DNA of 64,000 bases from Brumimicrobium salinarum (lineage in GTDB: Bacteria; Bacteroidota; Bacteroidia; Flavobacteriales_D; Crocinitomicaceae). The notes beneath the pieces were generated by a model, which made no database searches, was not told where the DNA came from, and worked only from the letters and a program-made list of their open reading frames with translations. Every line of letters begins with the position of its first letter. Within the stretch, counting starts at the first letter, position 1. Location of the stretch: NCBI RefSeq assembly GCF_002844555.1, contig NZ_PJNI01000009.1, positions 151,194 through 215,193 on the forward strand, in the 5' to 3' direction. A program made the translations under genes and the position numbers. Of the stretch, positions 18,353 to 26,155 are shown in pieces.

Positions 18353-18832
18353 ATGAATAAAATAGTTGGAATTTTATTGACAATTTTACTTCTGATTTCC
18401 TGTAAGAATTCACAAAAAATGGAAACGGAAAATAAGTCTGAATCTAAAAACGAACTCACTCAAACGGAATTAATAAAATCGGAATCAAATCAAACCGAAT
18501 TGATTGTTCAAAAAATACTTGACTTACCCAAACTTCAATGGATTTTTCATCCTGAATTGAAAGAAAGACTACCAGTAAAAGTTTTGGAAACAGAAATGAT
18601 TGAAAAAAACTTTAATCTTAAAAAATTCGGACAAAAAGTAAGAATATTATCAAAGTCGGAATTAGAAAACGAAGGAATTAAAGACTTTGTGATAATAGAC
18701 AAAATAAAAATAGAGAAAGACACGGCGGAATTTGGGCTGTCTTATAAAATAGAAGGTGCTGGTTGTAGTGGAAAGTTTTTTAAACAAAATGGAGAATGGA
18801 AAATTCGAGATTATTCTGTATGGGAAAATTAA
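18353..18832 (+). CDS. Lipoprotein, function unknown
   Basis: The 159-aa product begins MNKIVGILLTILLLISC with a lipobox ending at Cys17, followed by a Glu/Ser/Gln-rich linker to about residue 50. The C-terminal globular part ends GAGCSGKFFKQNGEWKIRDY, a shape seen in small NTF2-like or nucleotide-independent lipoproteins, but I cannot assign a family. It stands alone in an accessory region, flanked by GTTGTGCATAA upstream and TATGCACAATAA downstream, an inverted pair typical of inserted single-gene units. Confidence 0.75.
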   Translation: MNKIVGILLTILLLISCKNSQKMETENKSESKNELTQTELIKSESNQTELIVQKILDLPKLQWIFHPELKERLPVKVLETEMIEKNFNLKKFGQKVRILSKSELENEGIKDFVIIDKIKIEKDTAEFGLSYKIEGAGCSGKFFKQNGEWKIRDYSVWEN

Positions 18833-19222
18833 AAAAACTATGCACAATAACTAAGTATTCGGCGTGCCGATTACGCCCTACGGTTGTGAGATCGCTTCGC
18901 TAAGTTGGTCAACGCTGAACTACGAAGTACTCATGAATACCTTAAAAAACAAACAAGAATGAATAATACCATGTTGACGGATCCGGATTTACTTTCACCG
19001 TACTGAGCCTGCCGAACGTATGGGGAAAACGTTTTAATACATTATTTTTGAAAGATGATTTAGTGGTTTGCAGACTCGAAAGTGTACGTGCATTTCTCAT
19101 TTAAGTTGGTTGATAACTATTCATTTTCACAAAACCCGCGTAGTTATTAAGCTTTCGCTGTTTATATTTCTATTTCACTATTTCTAAGCCATAACTTCTC
19201 CATTACGTCAATATCGTTGCAT
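18833..19222. other. Gene-free accessory stretch
   Basis: No convincing open frame is seen. The 5' end carries TATGCACAATAA, complementary to GTTGTGCATA at 18323-18332 on the other side of the lipoprotein gene. Near 19000 there is ACTGAGCCTGCC, half of the palindrome found whole at 35710-35764. The remainder has no structure I recognise. Confidence 0.4.
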
Positions 19223-19417
19223 TTATACTGTTGATTTATTGACACTTAAAGTTTCTCTCCAGTTTTCTGGTGGACCTCTTCCATCAAAAAGTAAAACTGT
19301 GATTAATTTTCCTTTTTTACACCTTGGACATCGCCTGTGATGTGTTGGATTTTCCTTAATAATTTCGGACGTTTTCTTTTCATTCAATAACTTTTGAAGT
19401 TCGGGTAGCTCCTCAAA
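19223..19417 (-). pseudogene. IS91-type transposase C-terminal remnant
   Basis: On the minus strand an open stretch of 64 codons without a start encodes HHRRCPRCKKGKLITVLLFD, then GRGPPENW. A CxxC zinc pair followed by a strand and RGPP is how Bacteroidota IS91-family Y2 transposases end. A stop precedes it in frame and the body of the gene is absent, so it is a relic. IS91-type elements move by rolling circle and can carry adjoining genes, which fits the accessory genes on either side. Confidence 0.6.
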
Positions 19418-19611
19418 CTAGCTTGTATCCAACAAAACCAACTTCATAAAGCTGCCGGTTGCCGTCGGGGTGGGAATTGAAGCTTCGGGTTTTGGTTTGT
19501 AGCCGTAGAATTACACGTCTAATTATACGCTTACAAACGCTTATTACTTTTTGATGTAAATTGTTTTTTTTTGAGTAAAAACATAGCGTTTTAAAGCTAT
19601 TAATATGTTAT

Positions 19612-19660
19612 AATTGTTAAATTTGAATAAAAGTTGGCTAAACGTAATACGATTAGCCAA
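19612..19660 (+). repeat. Shared hairpin repeat, copy A
   Basis: AATTGTTAAATTTGAATAAAA leads into the perfect inverted repeat TTGGCTAA (19634-19641) and TTAGCCAA (19653-19660) around an 11-base loop ACGTAATACGA. The same core, loop included, occurs inverted at 33284-33337 upstream of mazEF, with the same leading AATTGTTAAATTTG text. Both copies adjoin accessory genes. Confidence 0.65.
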
Positions 19661-19753
19661 TTGTTGGCAAACATGAGAAGTACACACTTCACTACAGACA
19701 ATAATATCAATCGAAAAACAGTTTGTATAAGTTACCAAAAAATTAATTATTCG

Positions 19754-20449
19754 ATGTTGAAGAAATCATTATTTATACTTTTAGTTGGTCTTCTAGCTTC
19801 AACTATAACTATTGCCCAAAAAAACCGAATATCAATATATTCAGGGTTATTTCATAATTACTTTGACGGTTCTCCAATGCTTAACGTCAATTACCATTCT
19901 GATGAGTGGGGCTTTTTTAAGAATAGATTTTTTAGTTCATTTGGGATTGCATATCAAAGAAAGTTGAATTCTAAATCAAGTATTTATATTGATGTTGATT
20001 ATAGGACGAATGAATGGAAACATATATTTCCTAATTTAGAGACAAATGCAGTTCAAGCGAGGGAGAATGTTACGGCAAATCTCGGCTATAAAAGAAACTT
20101 TATGCTGTCTAAAAAATTTAACTTCATATATGGAGGAGGTATTAACTTTAGAAGGGGTCATGAATCAATCCTCGTTTCTTATGGTAAATTCATCGGTACA
20201 GATTTCTATCATTCAAACAGTGTGTCAAGAAATGTAAATGATTTTGGTTTAAATATTAGAACCGGAATTGAGTATACTCCAGTAAAATGGTTAACATTAT
20301 ATTCAAAGTTTAATCTTATTGGATTTTTCTTTCTTGATGATCGAGAAACAATAGATCTTTTACAAAGAGATTACGAAGGTTACGGTTACTCTGAGTACCC
20401 CCATAGGTTTGATTTGTCTTGGCGATTTGGAGTTGGCTTTAACTTCTAA
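19754..20449 (+). CDS. Outer-membrane beta-barrel-like protein
   Basis: I start at the ATG at 19754 (MLKKSLFILLVGLLASTITIAQ), which gives a signal peptide; the frame is open upstream to 19634 but that part overlaps a repeat. The 231-aa product shows alternating aromatic and polar strands such as FGIAYQRKLNSKSSIYIDVDY and NLGYKRNFMLSKKFNFIYG, and it ends in an aromatic residue (RFGVGFNF), the usual barrel C-terminus. The function is unknown. It lies between two repeat structures in the accessory region. Confidence 0.75.
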   Translation: MLKKSLFILLVGLLASTITIAQKNRISIYSGLFHNYFDGSPMLNVNYHSDEWGFFKNRFFSSFGIAYQRKLNSKSSIYIDVDYRTNEWKHIFPNLETNAVQARENVTANLGYKRNFMLSKKFNFIYGGGINFRRGHESILVSYGKFIGTDFYHSNSVSRNVNDFGLNIRTGIEYTPVKWLTLYSKFNLIGFFFLDDRETIDLLQRDYEGYGYSEYPHRFDLSWRFGVGFNF

Positions 20450-20465
20450 AATAAATGCACGATTT

Positions 20466-20533
20466 GCTAACAGCAAATAAGCACAATCCCGAATCGTACC
20501 TCTCGGGACTGTGCCTATTTGCGAGACGTTAGC
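20466..20533 (+). repeat. attC-like imperfect hairpin between accessory genes
   Basis: A left arm of 27 bases (GCTAACAGCAAATAAGCAC, then AATCCCGA) pairs with a right arm of 31 bases (TCGGGACTGTGCCTATTTGC, then GAGACGTTAGC) around a 10-base loop. Only two mismatches and a four-base bulge interrupt the arms. Ends reading GCTAAC and GTTAGC, with extrahelical bases on one arm, are the layout of integron attC sites. No integron integrase is seen in the window, so recombination at this site is inference. Confidence 0.55.
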
Positions 20534-20588
20534 TGTAACCCCTAAACCAAAGAATACGTATTCATAAACTTAATACAACAAATTATTA

Positions 20589-21218
20589 ATGAAAAAAATA
20601 GATTTAACTAAATGGAAAAGAAAAGAGCATTTTGATTTTTTTTCAAAAATGGCAAGTCCAACTTTCGGGATAGTTACAGAAGTTGATTGTGATGAATGCT
20701 ATAAAAATTCTAAAGAAAACGGTATATCTTTCTTTGCAAATTACCTTCATAAATCAATGATTGCAGTTAATTCTGTAGATGAACTAAAATATAGAATCGT
20801 TGATAATGAAATAATAGAATTCGAAAAAGTTCATGCTGGAATAACTGTTGGAAGAGAAGACGAAACTTTCGGCTTTGGATTTGTTAATTTTACTTTAGAT
20901 TTTGAGACTTTTAACGCAGAATTAAAAAATGAAATTTTAGCAGTAAAAAACTGTTCAGGATTAAGACTAAATAACGATGATATTAAAAAGGATTTAATTC
21001 GTCATTCAACTATTCCATGGAATTCATTTAGCGGATTATTACATCCTACAAATTTTGACCAAAAAGAATCTGTTCCTAAAATAACATTTGGAAAGTTTAC
21101 TATCCGAGAAGGAAAAAGGATGTTACCGATTTCTATAGAAGCTCATCATGGATTAGTTGATGGTTTCCACATAGCAAAATATTTAACTGAATTTCAAAAT
21201 CAACTCAATACAAAATAA
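20589..21218 (+). CDS. Chloramphenicol acetyltransferase (CatA-type) family protein
   Basis: This 209-aa protein has the length and layout of type A CATs, which form trimers and acetylate chloramphenicol with acetyl-CoA. The catalytic block HHGLVDG lies at about residues 186-192 with the active-site His and structural Asp. TIPWNSFSGLLHP corresponds to the conserved SxPW region, and IDLTKWKRKEHFDFF is the typical start. Whether the protein gives resistance is not decidable from sequence, as many homologues act on other acceptors. It stands alone between attC-like structures. Confidence 0.88.
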   Translation: MKKIDLTKWKRKEHFDFFSKMASPTFGIVTEVDCDECYKNSKENGISFFANYLHKSMIAVNSVDELKYRIVDNEIIEFEKVHAGITVGREDETFGFGFVNFTLDFETFNAELKNEILAVKNCSGLRLNNDDIKKDLIRHSTIPWNSFSGLLHPTNFDQKESVPKITFGKFTIREGKRMLPISIEAHHGLVDGFHIAKYLTEFQNQLNTK

Positions 21219-21303
21219 CAATTTGCTTTTAAATATTGAATATATTTATGATTGTGTAAGCAAATTGCCTCAATGCCAGAATATGCAAATCGTTAGCGGC
21301 AAC
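21219..21303 (+). repeat. Inverted-repeat junction between cassette-like genes
   Basis: CAATTTGCTT (21219-21228), directly after the CAT stop, pairs perfectly with AAGCAAATTG (21258-21267). The stretch ends in GTTAGCGGCAAC, which resembles the integron core-site motif and the GTTAGCTGTAAC end of the hairpin at 20466-20533. A partly matching GCCGCTAAAAC lies after the GNAT pair, near 22330. Confidence 0.45.
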
Positions 21304-21334
21304 CTTATCTGAACAACCATCAAAACAAAAAAAA

Positions 21335-21790
21335 ATGGACATAATCATTAGAAAAGCAACAGAAAAAGACAGTCATAAAATTTGGGTTTTAATGAAAGAA
21401 TTAGCTGTTTTTGAAAAATATATTGACAGTTTTGCAATTACGCCAGAAGTTGTAAAGAACAGTGGTTTTCGGAAAAGCCCACCTGACTTTCATTGTATTG
21501 TAGCCGAAGACAACGATAAAATTGTGGGAATATTGGTCTATTATTTTTTACCTTACACTGCCCAAAACAAACCTGCAATTTATATGAAAGAACTTTATGT
21601 GGACGAAAATTATCGTGGTCGGAAAATTGGCGAACGACTGATGAACGCTTTGTGGGATGAAGCGTTGGTGCATAATTGCGAACAAATAAAATGGACGGTT
21701 GCACCTTGGAACAAAGCAGGTCAAAAATTTTATGAAAGGTTGGGTGCTAATCAAAATAATGAATGGCTAAATTACGAATGGAATTTATGA
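21335..21790 (+). CDS. GNAT family N-acetyltransferase (diamine/spermidine acetyltransferase-like)
   Basis: This 151-aa GNAT resembles the SSAT class: IIRKATEKDSHKIWVLMKEL at the start, YFLPYTAQNKPAIYMKELYV, then the acetyl-CoA loop YRGRKIGERLM and WNKAGQKFYERLGA. That class acetylates polyamines and thialysine-like amines; the actual acceptor is unknown. The stop overlaps the next GNAT's ATG by four bases (ATGA), so the pair forms one two-gene unit. Confidence 0.88.
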   Translation: MDIIIRKATEKDSHKIWVLMKELAVFEKYIDSFAITPEVVKNSGFRKSPPDFHCIVAEDNDKIVGILVYYFLPYTAQNKPAIYMKELYVDENYRGRKIGERLMNALWDEALVHNCEQIKWTVAPWNKAGQKFYERLGANQNNEWLNYEWNL

Positions 21791-22302
21791 AAATAACACG
21801 AATAACGACCAATGAAATAGACCAATTGCAAAAAATTGGAAGACAGACTTTTTACGAAACATTTTCGACAGGTAACACCCAAGAAAACATGCAGAAATAT
21901 TTAGACGAACGATTTTCCATTGAAAAGCTGACGGCTGAATTGAACGACAAAAACGCCATATTTTATTTTGTCCAACTTGAAAATAAAATTGTTGGTTATC
22001 TGAAAATAAATTTTGGCGATTCTCAAACGGAATTAAAAGACGACAAGTCTCTTGAAATCGAAAGAATTTACGTACTTAAAGAGTTTCAAGGAAAAAAAAT
22101 CGGACAAATTCTTTATGATAAAGCAATTGAAATAGCCAAGCAGAAAGATGCAGATTATATTTGGTTAGGCGTTTGGGAAGAAAATCCAAGAGCAATCAAA
22201 TTTTACAAAAAAAATGGTTTTGTAGAATTTGATAAGCACATTTTTAAACTTGGCAACGATGAGCAAACAGACATTATGATGAAACTAAAATTAACAAACT
22301 AA
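21787..22302 (+). CDS. GNAT family N-acetyltransferase
   Basis: I choose the ATG at 21787, which overlaps the upstream stop as ATGA; earlier in-frame Met codons lie inside the upstream gene. The 171-aa product has IERIYVLKEFQGKKIGQILYD, which carries the acetyl-CoA-binding Q/RxxGxG/A loop, and IWLGVWEENPRAIKFYKKNGF, the final GNAT strand and helix. The substrate is unknown. It ends the cassette-like run and abuts an IS1380 remnant. Confidence 0.88.
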   Translation: MKITRITTNEIDQLQKIGRQTFYETFSTGNTQENMQKYLDERFSIEKLTAELNDKNAIFYFVQLENKIVGYLKINFGDSQTELKDDKSLEIERIYVLKEFQGKKIGQILYDKAIEIAKQKDADYIWLGVWEENPRAIKFYKKNGFVEFDKHIFKLGNDEQTDIMMKLKLTN

Positions 22303-22365
22303 CAAACTAAAACGGAAGAAAAGAAGGCAGCCGCTAAAACAATTAAGCATCAATGAGGTCAAGTA

Positions 22366-22656
22366 AGGCTTGAGTTCATTGTCTTGGTGTTGAACTCTGC
22401 CTTTGGTGGCGGGTTCGAAGCCTAAAAAAAACTTTAGCATAAATACGCGCTGCTTTAACTGCGAGTATCTGTCGTAAATGGTATACAAGGGATTACGGTT
22501 GTCTGGAATAAATGAACTTATTCTTTTTAACAAGCCATGTTTTCTCTCTAATTGCTCCAAATAAATCAAGGCTCCATCAGAACTTATCTCTTGAGCTGAA
22601 AAATCTACTAAAACCTCCTTTTTACCTCGATAAAATACTGTATTTTTGATACTCAT
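22366..22656 (-). pseudogene. IS1380-family transposase N-terminal remnant
   Basis: On the minus strand the frame reads VDFSAQEISSDGALIYLEQL, then ERKHGLLKRISSFIPDNRNP and YSQLKQRVFML. These match the opening of IS1380-type DDE transposases (FSGxxISSDGG, LLxxL, LPDxRDP, LLxQRV). Homology stops after roughly 100 residues, before any catalytic Asp, and the frame then drifts. The downstream part of the gene is missing where the GNAT unit ends. It is non-functional. Confidence 0.65.
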
Positions 22657-22973
22657 AATTGGGTGTGCTAAAAGTGTATGTTTTTTATGTTTAAGGACTT
22701 TAAAAATAACACTTTGCACCCTTTTATCCTATCTTTCTATGAATTTTTCGGGTTATTTTTGTATCGTATAAAACTACCCCAAATTTGGGTATCAGTCCTT
22801 AATGTTTGAATTCTTTTGATTTTATATTTCAATTGTAATTTGTTGATATAGAATACTATTATCATCAAATCACGAATCTCATCTAAAATACAAAATAATC
22901 TCATGAACCGAGCTTGCGAGTTCAACGAAGTTAATAATTCTATCTAACAAATTGACTAAGTTACTAAAATCAG

Positions 22974-23014
22974 CTATTTTATATCACAAAAGCCCCGCTA
23001 CTTTAGAATACAGG
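22974..23014 (+). repeat. 41-base intergenic repeat, copy 1
   Basis: CTATTTTATATCACAAAAGC and CTACTTTAGAATACAGG align with copies at 23440-23480 and 28118-28158. All three are intergenic and in the same orientation. Confidence 0.5.
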
Positions 23015-23439
23015 TAATATTTTGATTCACGATTTTTTTTGTCATCATTTTTGTATTGCTACGCGACAAAAATGCCGCCAAAAAGAATTATACCGATATT
23101 TATAGCCCCGCGTTGCGCTTTGCTTACACGGGGCTATAATTACTTGACACCTTCAGCGTCAGGTGTAATTCAATCTAACCCGAATTATTCACCAATCTTA
23201 AAGTTTAAGAATATTAACATTTGTAAGTCAGTATTTTAACTGTATTTCCTGTAAAATTTGAGAAACCCATTTTTGGGTATTTGTGTATTTGTAAGATTTT
23301 GATTTAATTTTGATCTATTCGTCGTTACAAGCCCCGCGAAATATACATATATTACTTTAGGTCTTGTGCCTAGAATAGATTTAAAATTAAATGCATGAAT
23401 AATCCGGGCTAAAAAATTCGACGTAGTCGATGAAGTTTG

Positions 23440-23480
23440 CTATTTTATGTTACAAAAGACCCTGTCTTGGAATCCGGGTT
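23440..23480 (+). repeat. 41-base intergenic repeat, copy 2
   Basis: CTATTTTATGTTACAAAAGA, then CCCTGTCTTGGAATCCGGG. This copy is closest to the one at 28118-28158. Confidence 0.5.
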
Positions 23481-23754
23481 ATGCTGAACATTATTTTTTG
23501 TAATCGGCTCAACTATTGATAATAATCCTTAGTATAGTTTTTATTGCACAGCTGAAAACAAAGTATTTTTTATTTCGCAAAAAGTAAGGGGAATAAGTTT
23601 GTTGCCCTGCCCCGGCGGTGGCGAAAAGCTTGGTGCACTTGATGTGCTATTACTCACGTTTTTGAAGAGCGACCTTGGAAGCTCCTTAAAAAGCGATGAA
23701 GTAATGCGCATTCAAGAAGGCAACTTGGAGATAAAGACGGAAAAAGGCCTTAAT

Positions 23755-24177
23755 TTACTTTCTTTTCCAGTACTGTGTCCTGTAGAACCAACCTAAATAT
23801 CCACGCACAGCGAGCTTATTATCTTCCATAAGCCATATTTTAGCATCGTAAACCTTACCGTTATTAGGATCTAGAAGCACGTCATCTGCTGTCCAATACT
23901 TTCCATCTTTTGTTAATCCAGACATGATTTCCATTCCAATTACGGGCTGATCTTTTCTGTAATCAGTACAGTCATAACATTTTGCTTTTGAAATAGGGAT
24001 ATTTAAATTGTGCAATTCGACGATTTTTCCGTATAGTTTTCCATCTTTCAAGTAAATTTTAACTTCAGATTTTAACTGCCCACTTTCATCATCATAAGTT
24101 TCCCATATCCCTTCTATAGATTGGGCATTCGTGTGAAGGAAAATAATTCCAAATAAGAGCGCTAAAATATATCTCAT
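23755..24177 (-). CDS. DUF2147 domain-containing secreted protein
   Basis: The 140-aa product has a signal peptide (MRYILALLFGIIFLHTNAQS) and a single DUF2147 domain: IEGIWETYDDESGQLKSEVK, KLYGKIVEL, DVLLDPNNGKVYDAKIWL and VRGYLGWFYRTQYWKRK. The cysteine pair CYDC in the middle is conserved in its neighbour. DUF2147 proteins are small calycin-like beta-proteins of unknown role. It is a tandem paralogue of the gene at 24222, 44 bases away. Confidence 0.9.
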   Translation of the reverse strand: MRYILALLFGIIFLHTNAQSIEGIWETYDDESGQLKSEVKIYLKDGKLYGKIVELHNLNIPISKAKCYDCTDYRKDQPVIGMEIMSGLTKDGKYWTADDVLLDPNNGKVYDAKIWLMEDNKLAVRGYLGWFYRTQYWKRK

Positions 24178-24221
24178 TGCGTTTTTTTATAAAGCTATTA
24201 AAAATTTCTGAGTATTAAATG

Positions 24222-24647
24222 TTATTGTTTCCTTTTCCAATATTGGGTTTCATATAGCCATCCCAGATATCCACGCATAGCTAATTTGTTTTCGTTGATT
24301 AACCATATTTTTCCGTCGTATTCCTTGCCGTTTTCGGGATCTAGTAAAACTTCGTCTCCCTCCCATTCATCTCCCGACTTTGAAAGACCATTCATAAAAG
24401 TTAAACCTACTAATGGTTGATTTTTTCTTTCCCCTTTGCATTTCAAACATTTTTTATCATTTTGATTGGCTTTGGAGTTATAAAACTTGAGCATTTTGCC
24501 ATATAACTTTCCATTTTTTACGTAAAGTTTTACATCTGATTGTAATTCACCTGATTCACTAAATGTTTGCCAAATCCCTTCAACAGTTTGCGTATGTGAA
24601 ACAAAAGAGAAAAAAGACAACATGAGTATGAGTAAAGCGTTATTCAT
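24222..24647 (-). CDS. DUF2147 domain-containing secreted protein (paralogue)
   Basis: The 141-aa product follows the same plan as the gene at 23755: signal peptide (MNNALLILMLSFFSFVSHTQ), VEGIWQTFSESGELQSDVKL, KLYGKMLKFYN, CLKCKGERKNQPLVG and MRGYLGWLYETQYWKRKQ. The two share the CxxC pair and roughly half their residues by eye, so they arose by tandem duplication. The pair is probably one transcript, read from this gene into the next. Confidence 0.9.
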   Translation of the reverse strand: MNNALLILMLSFFSFVSHTQTVEGIWQTFSESGELQSDVKLYVKNGKLYGKMLKFYNSKANQNDKKCLKCKGERKNQPLVGLTFMNGLSKSGDEWEGDEVLLDPENGKEYDGKIWLINENKLAMRGYLGWLYETQYWKRKQ

Positions 24648-24814
24648 AATTAATTTATTTTCTGATTAACAATATTAAGTGTATTAAGTTTTTTGTAGAA
24701 TACTCATAAATGTCTAATAAATTAATTTTCTTTCGTTAAGAAATCCTAAAAAAGCAGTCGACCATGTGATTAATAGTTCATGCGAGAAAGCACAAAAAAT
24801 CTCGTTTTAATCCT

Positions 24815-24822
24815 TACTTTTG
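24815..24822 (+). promoter_or_regulatory. TAnnTTTG box for rarA
   Basis: TACTTTTG lies 16 bases before the rarA ATG at 24838 and matches the Bacteroidota -7 element. No clear TTG box is seen upstream. Confidence 0.45.
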
Positions 24823-24837
24823 TATTAAAAATCAAAT

Positions 24838-25920
24838 ATGTTGAACGCACCCACTACCCCATTAGCAGAACGTATGCGACCAAAAAGTTTGGACGAATAT
24901 GTGGGACAAGAACATTTATTGCAAAAAGGTGCCAGTTTAAGAAAATCTTTGGATGCTGGTGTTCTTCCTTCTTTAATTTTATGGGGACCGCCTGGTGTTG
25001 GAAAAACAACTTTGGCTACCCTACTTGCTAAACAATTAAAACGGCCTTTTTATACGCTCTCAGCGATTTCATCGGGTGTGAAAGATGTACGAGAGGTCAT
25101 TAAAAAAGCTGAAAACCAAGGAATGTTTGAACGGGCTGGCGCAATTCTGTTCATAGATGAGATTCACCGATTCTCTAAAGCACAGCAAGATTCTTTACTT
25201 GGAGCGGTTGAAAAAGGCGTGGTAACTTTAATTGGTGCGACGACAGAAAATCCGTCTTTTGAGGTAATTTCCGCATTGCTTTCTCGATGTCAGGTTTATA
25301 CTTTAAAATCTTTGGATAAAAGTCAGCTTGAATTGTTGCTTAATAACGCTTTGCAAAGGGATGAGTATTTGTCACAGCTCGACATTAAACTTAAGGAAAC
25401 CAATGCCCTTATTCGCATTTCGGGAGGTGATGCTAGAAAACTGCTTACATTGCTAGAAATTGTGGTGAATACTTTTCCAAAGGATGCCAAAATAGACGTG
25501 AAAGATGATGATGTTTTTTCTATCGCTCAGCAAAACATTGCACGATATGACAAAGATGGAGAGCAACATTACGACATTATTTCGGCATTTATAAAATCTA
25601 TTCGAGGAAGCGATCCCAATGCTGCGGTTTATTGGTTAGCCAGAATGATTGAAGGAGGTGAAGACGCTAAATTTATTGCTCGAAGATTAATTATTTCTGC
25701 CAGTGAAGACATTGGTTTGGCTAACCCTACAGCGCTCATCATGGCGAACAATACTTTTCAGGCGGTGAACACAATTGGTTTTCCTGAAGCAAGAATTATA
25801 TTGTCGCAATGCACGGTTTATTTAGCAACTTCGCCAAAAGGTAATGCAAGTTATATGGCTATAAATCAAGCTCAGGAATTGGTAAAAAAACGGGGAACCT
25901 GCCCGTACCACTGCCTTTAA
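24838..25920 (+). CDS. rarA: Replication-associated recombination protein A (AAA+ ATPase), frameshifted near its end
   Basis: RarA/MgsA is a clamp-loader-like AAA+ ATPase acting at stalled forks. Walker A WGPPGVGKTTLATLLA lies near residue 50, Walker B ILFIDEIHRFSKAQQD near 105, sensor 1 IGATTENPSFE near 130, and the tetramerisation domain follows. The frame ends after 360 codons with a non-homologous tail, RGTCPYHCL. The true C-terminus (LRNAPTRLMKELDYGKGYKY and onward) lies in the -1 frame to 26120. The shift falls at an A7 run (25884-25890) phased A-AAA-AAA, a classic slippery heptamer. Either one A is missing or the ribosome slips here. Confidence 0.9.
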   Translation: MLNAPTTPLAERMRPKSLDEYVGQEHLLQKGASLRKSLDAGVLPSLILWGPPGVGKTTLATLLAKQLKRPFYTLSAISSGVKDVREVIKKAENQGMFERAGAILFIDEIHRFSKAQQDSLLGAVEKGVVTLIGATTENPSFEVISALLSRCQVYTLKSLDKSQLELLLNNALQRDEYLSQLDIKLKETNALIRISGGDARKLLTLLEIVVNTFPKDAKIDVKDDDVFSIAQQNIARYDKDGEQHYDIISAFIKSIRGSDPNAAVYWLARMIEGGEDAKFIARRLIISASEDIGLANPTALIMANNTFQAVNTIGFPEARIILSQCTVYLATSPKGNASYMAINQAQELVKKRGTCPYHCL

Positions 25921-26120
25921 GAAATGCACCTACAAGATTAATGAAGGAGCTAGACTATGGGAAAGGTTATAAATATTCGCATGATCATCCGGGCAATTTT
26001 GTTACTCAAGAATTTATGCCTGATGAAGTTAAAGGAGCGACGTTTTTTAAAGCTGGAAGTTCAAAAAGAGAACAAGATATAGAGAAGGAGATCAAAATGC
26101 GATGGGAAGGAAAATACTAA
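25891..26120 (+). pseudogene. rarA: Out-of-frame C-terminal part of RarA
   Basis: Read in the -1 frame relative to the upstream ORF, this stretch encodes the family C-terminus: VPLPLRNAPTRLMKELDYGK, then YSHDHPGNFVTQEFMPDEVK, ending MRWEGKY at a TAA at 26118-26120. No start codon is suitably placed, so it would be translated only after a -1 shift. Its full conservation argues that the sequence is still under selection or that the shift is an assembly error. Confidence 0.85.
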
Positions 26121-26155
26121 TCAATTATTAATATTTTCACCTTCCCATTACAATG

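Larger units (their letters stand above)
22657..23754. other. Gene-free accessory stretch with repeats
   Basis: No credible gene is seen. The stretch holds two copies of a 41-base repeat (22974 and 23440), an inverted pair GCCCCGCG and ACGGGGCT at about 23104-23133, and DACCTTCAGCG/TCAGGTG-type short palindromes near 23150. From 23583 to about 23754 the base composition is visibly richer in GC. That last part encodes a start-to-stop run (LPCPGGGEKLGALDVLLL) that I cannot assign. Confidence 0.4.

Noticed and set aside
22737..23239. Short ORFs in the gene-free stretch after the IS1380 remnant
   Set aside because: Low complexity, no start context, no domain; they overlap repeats and palindromes.
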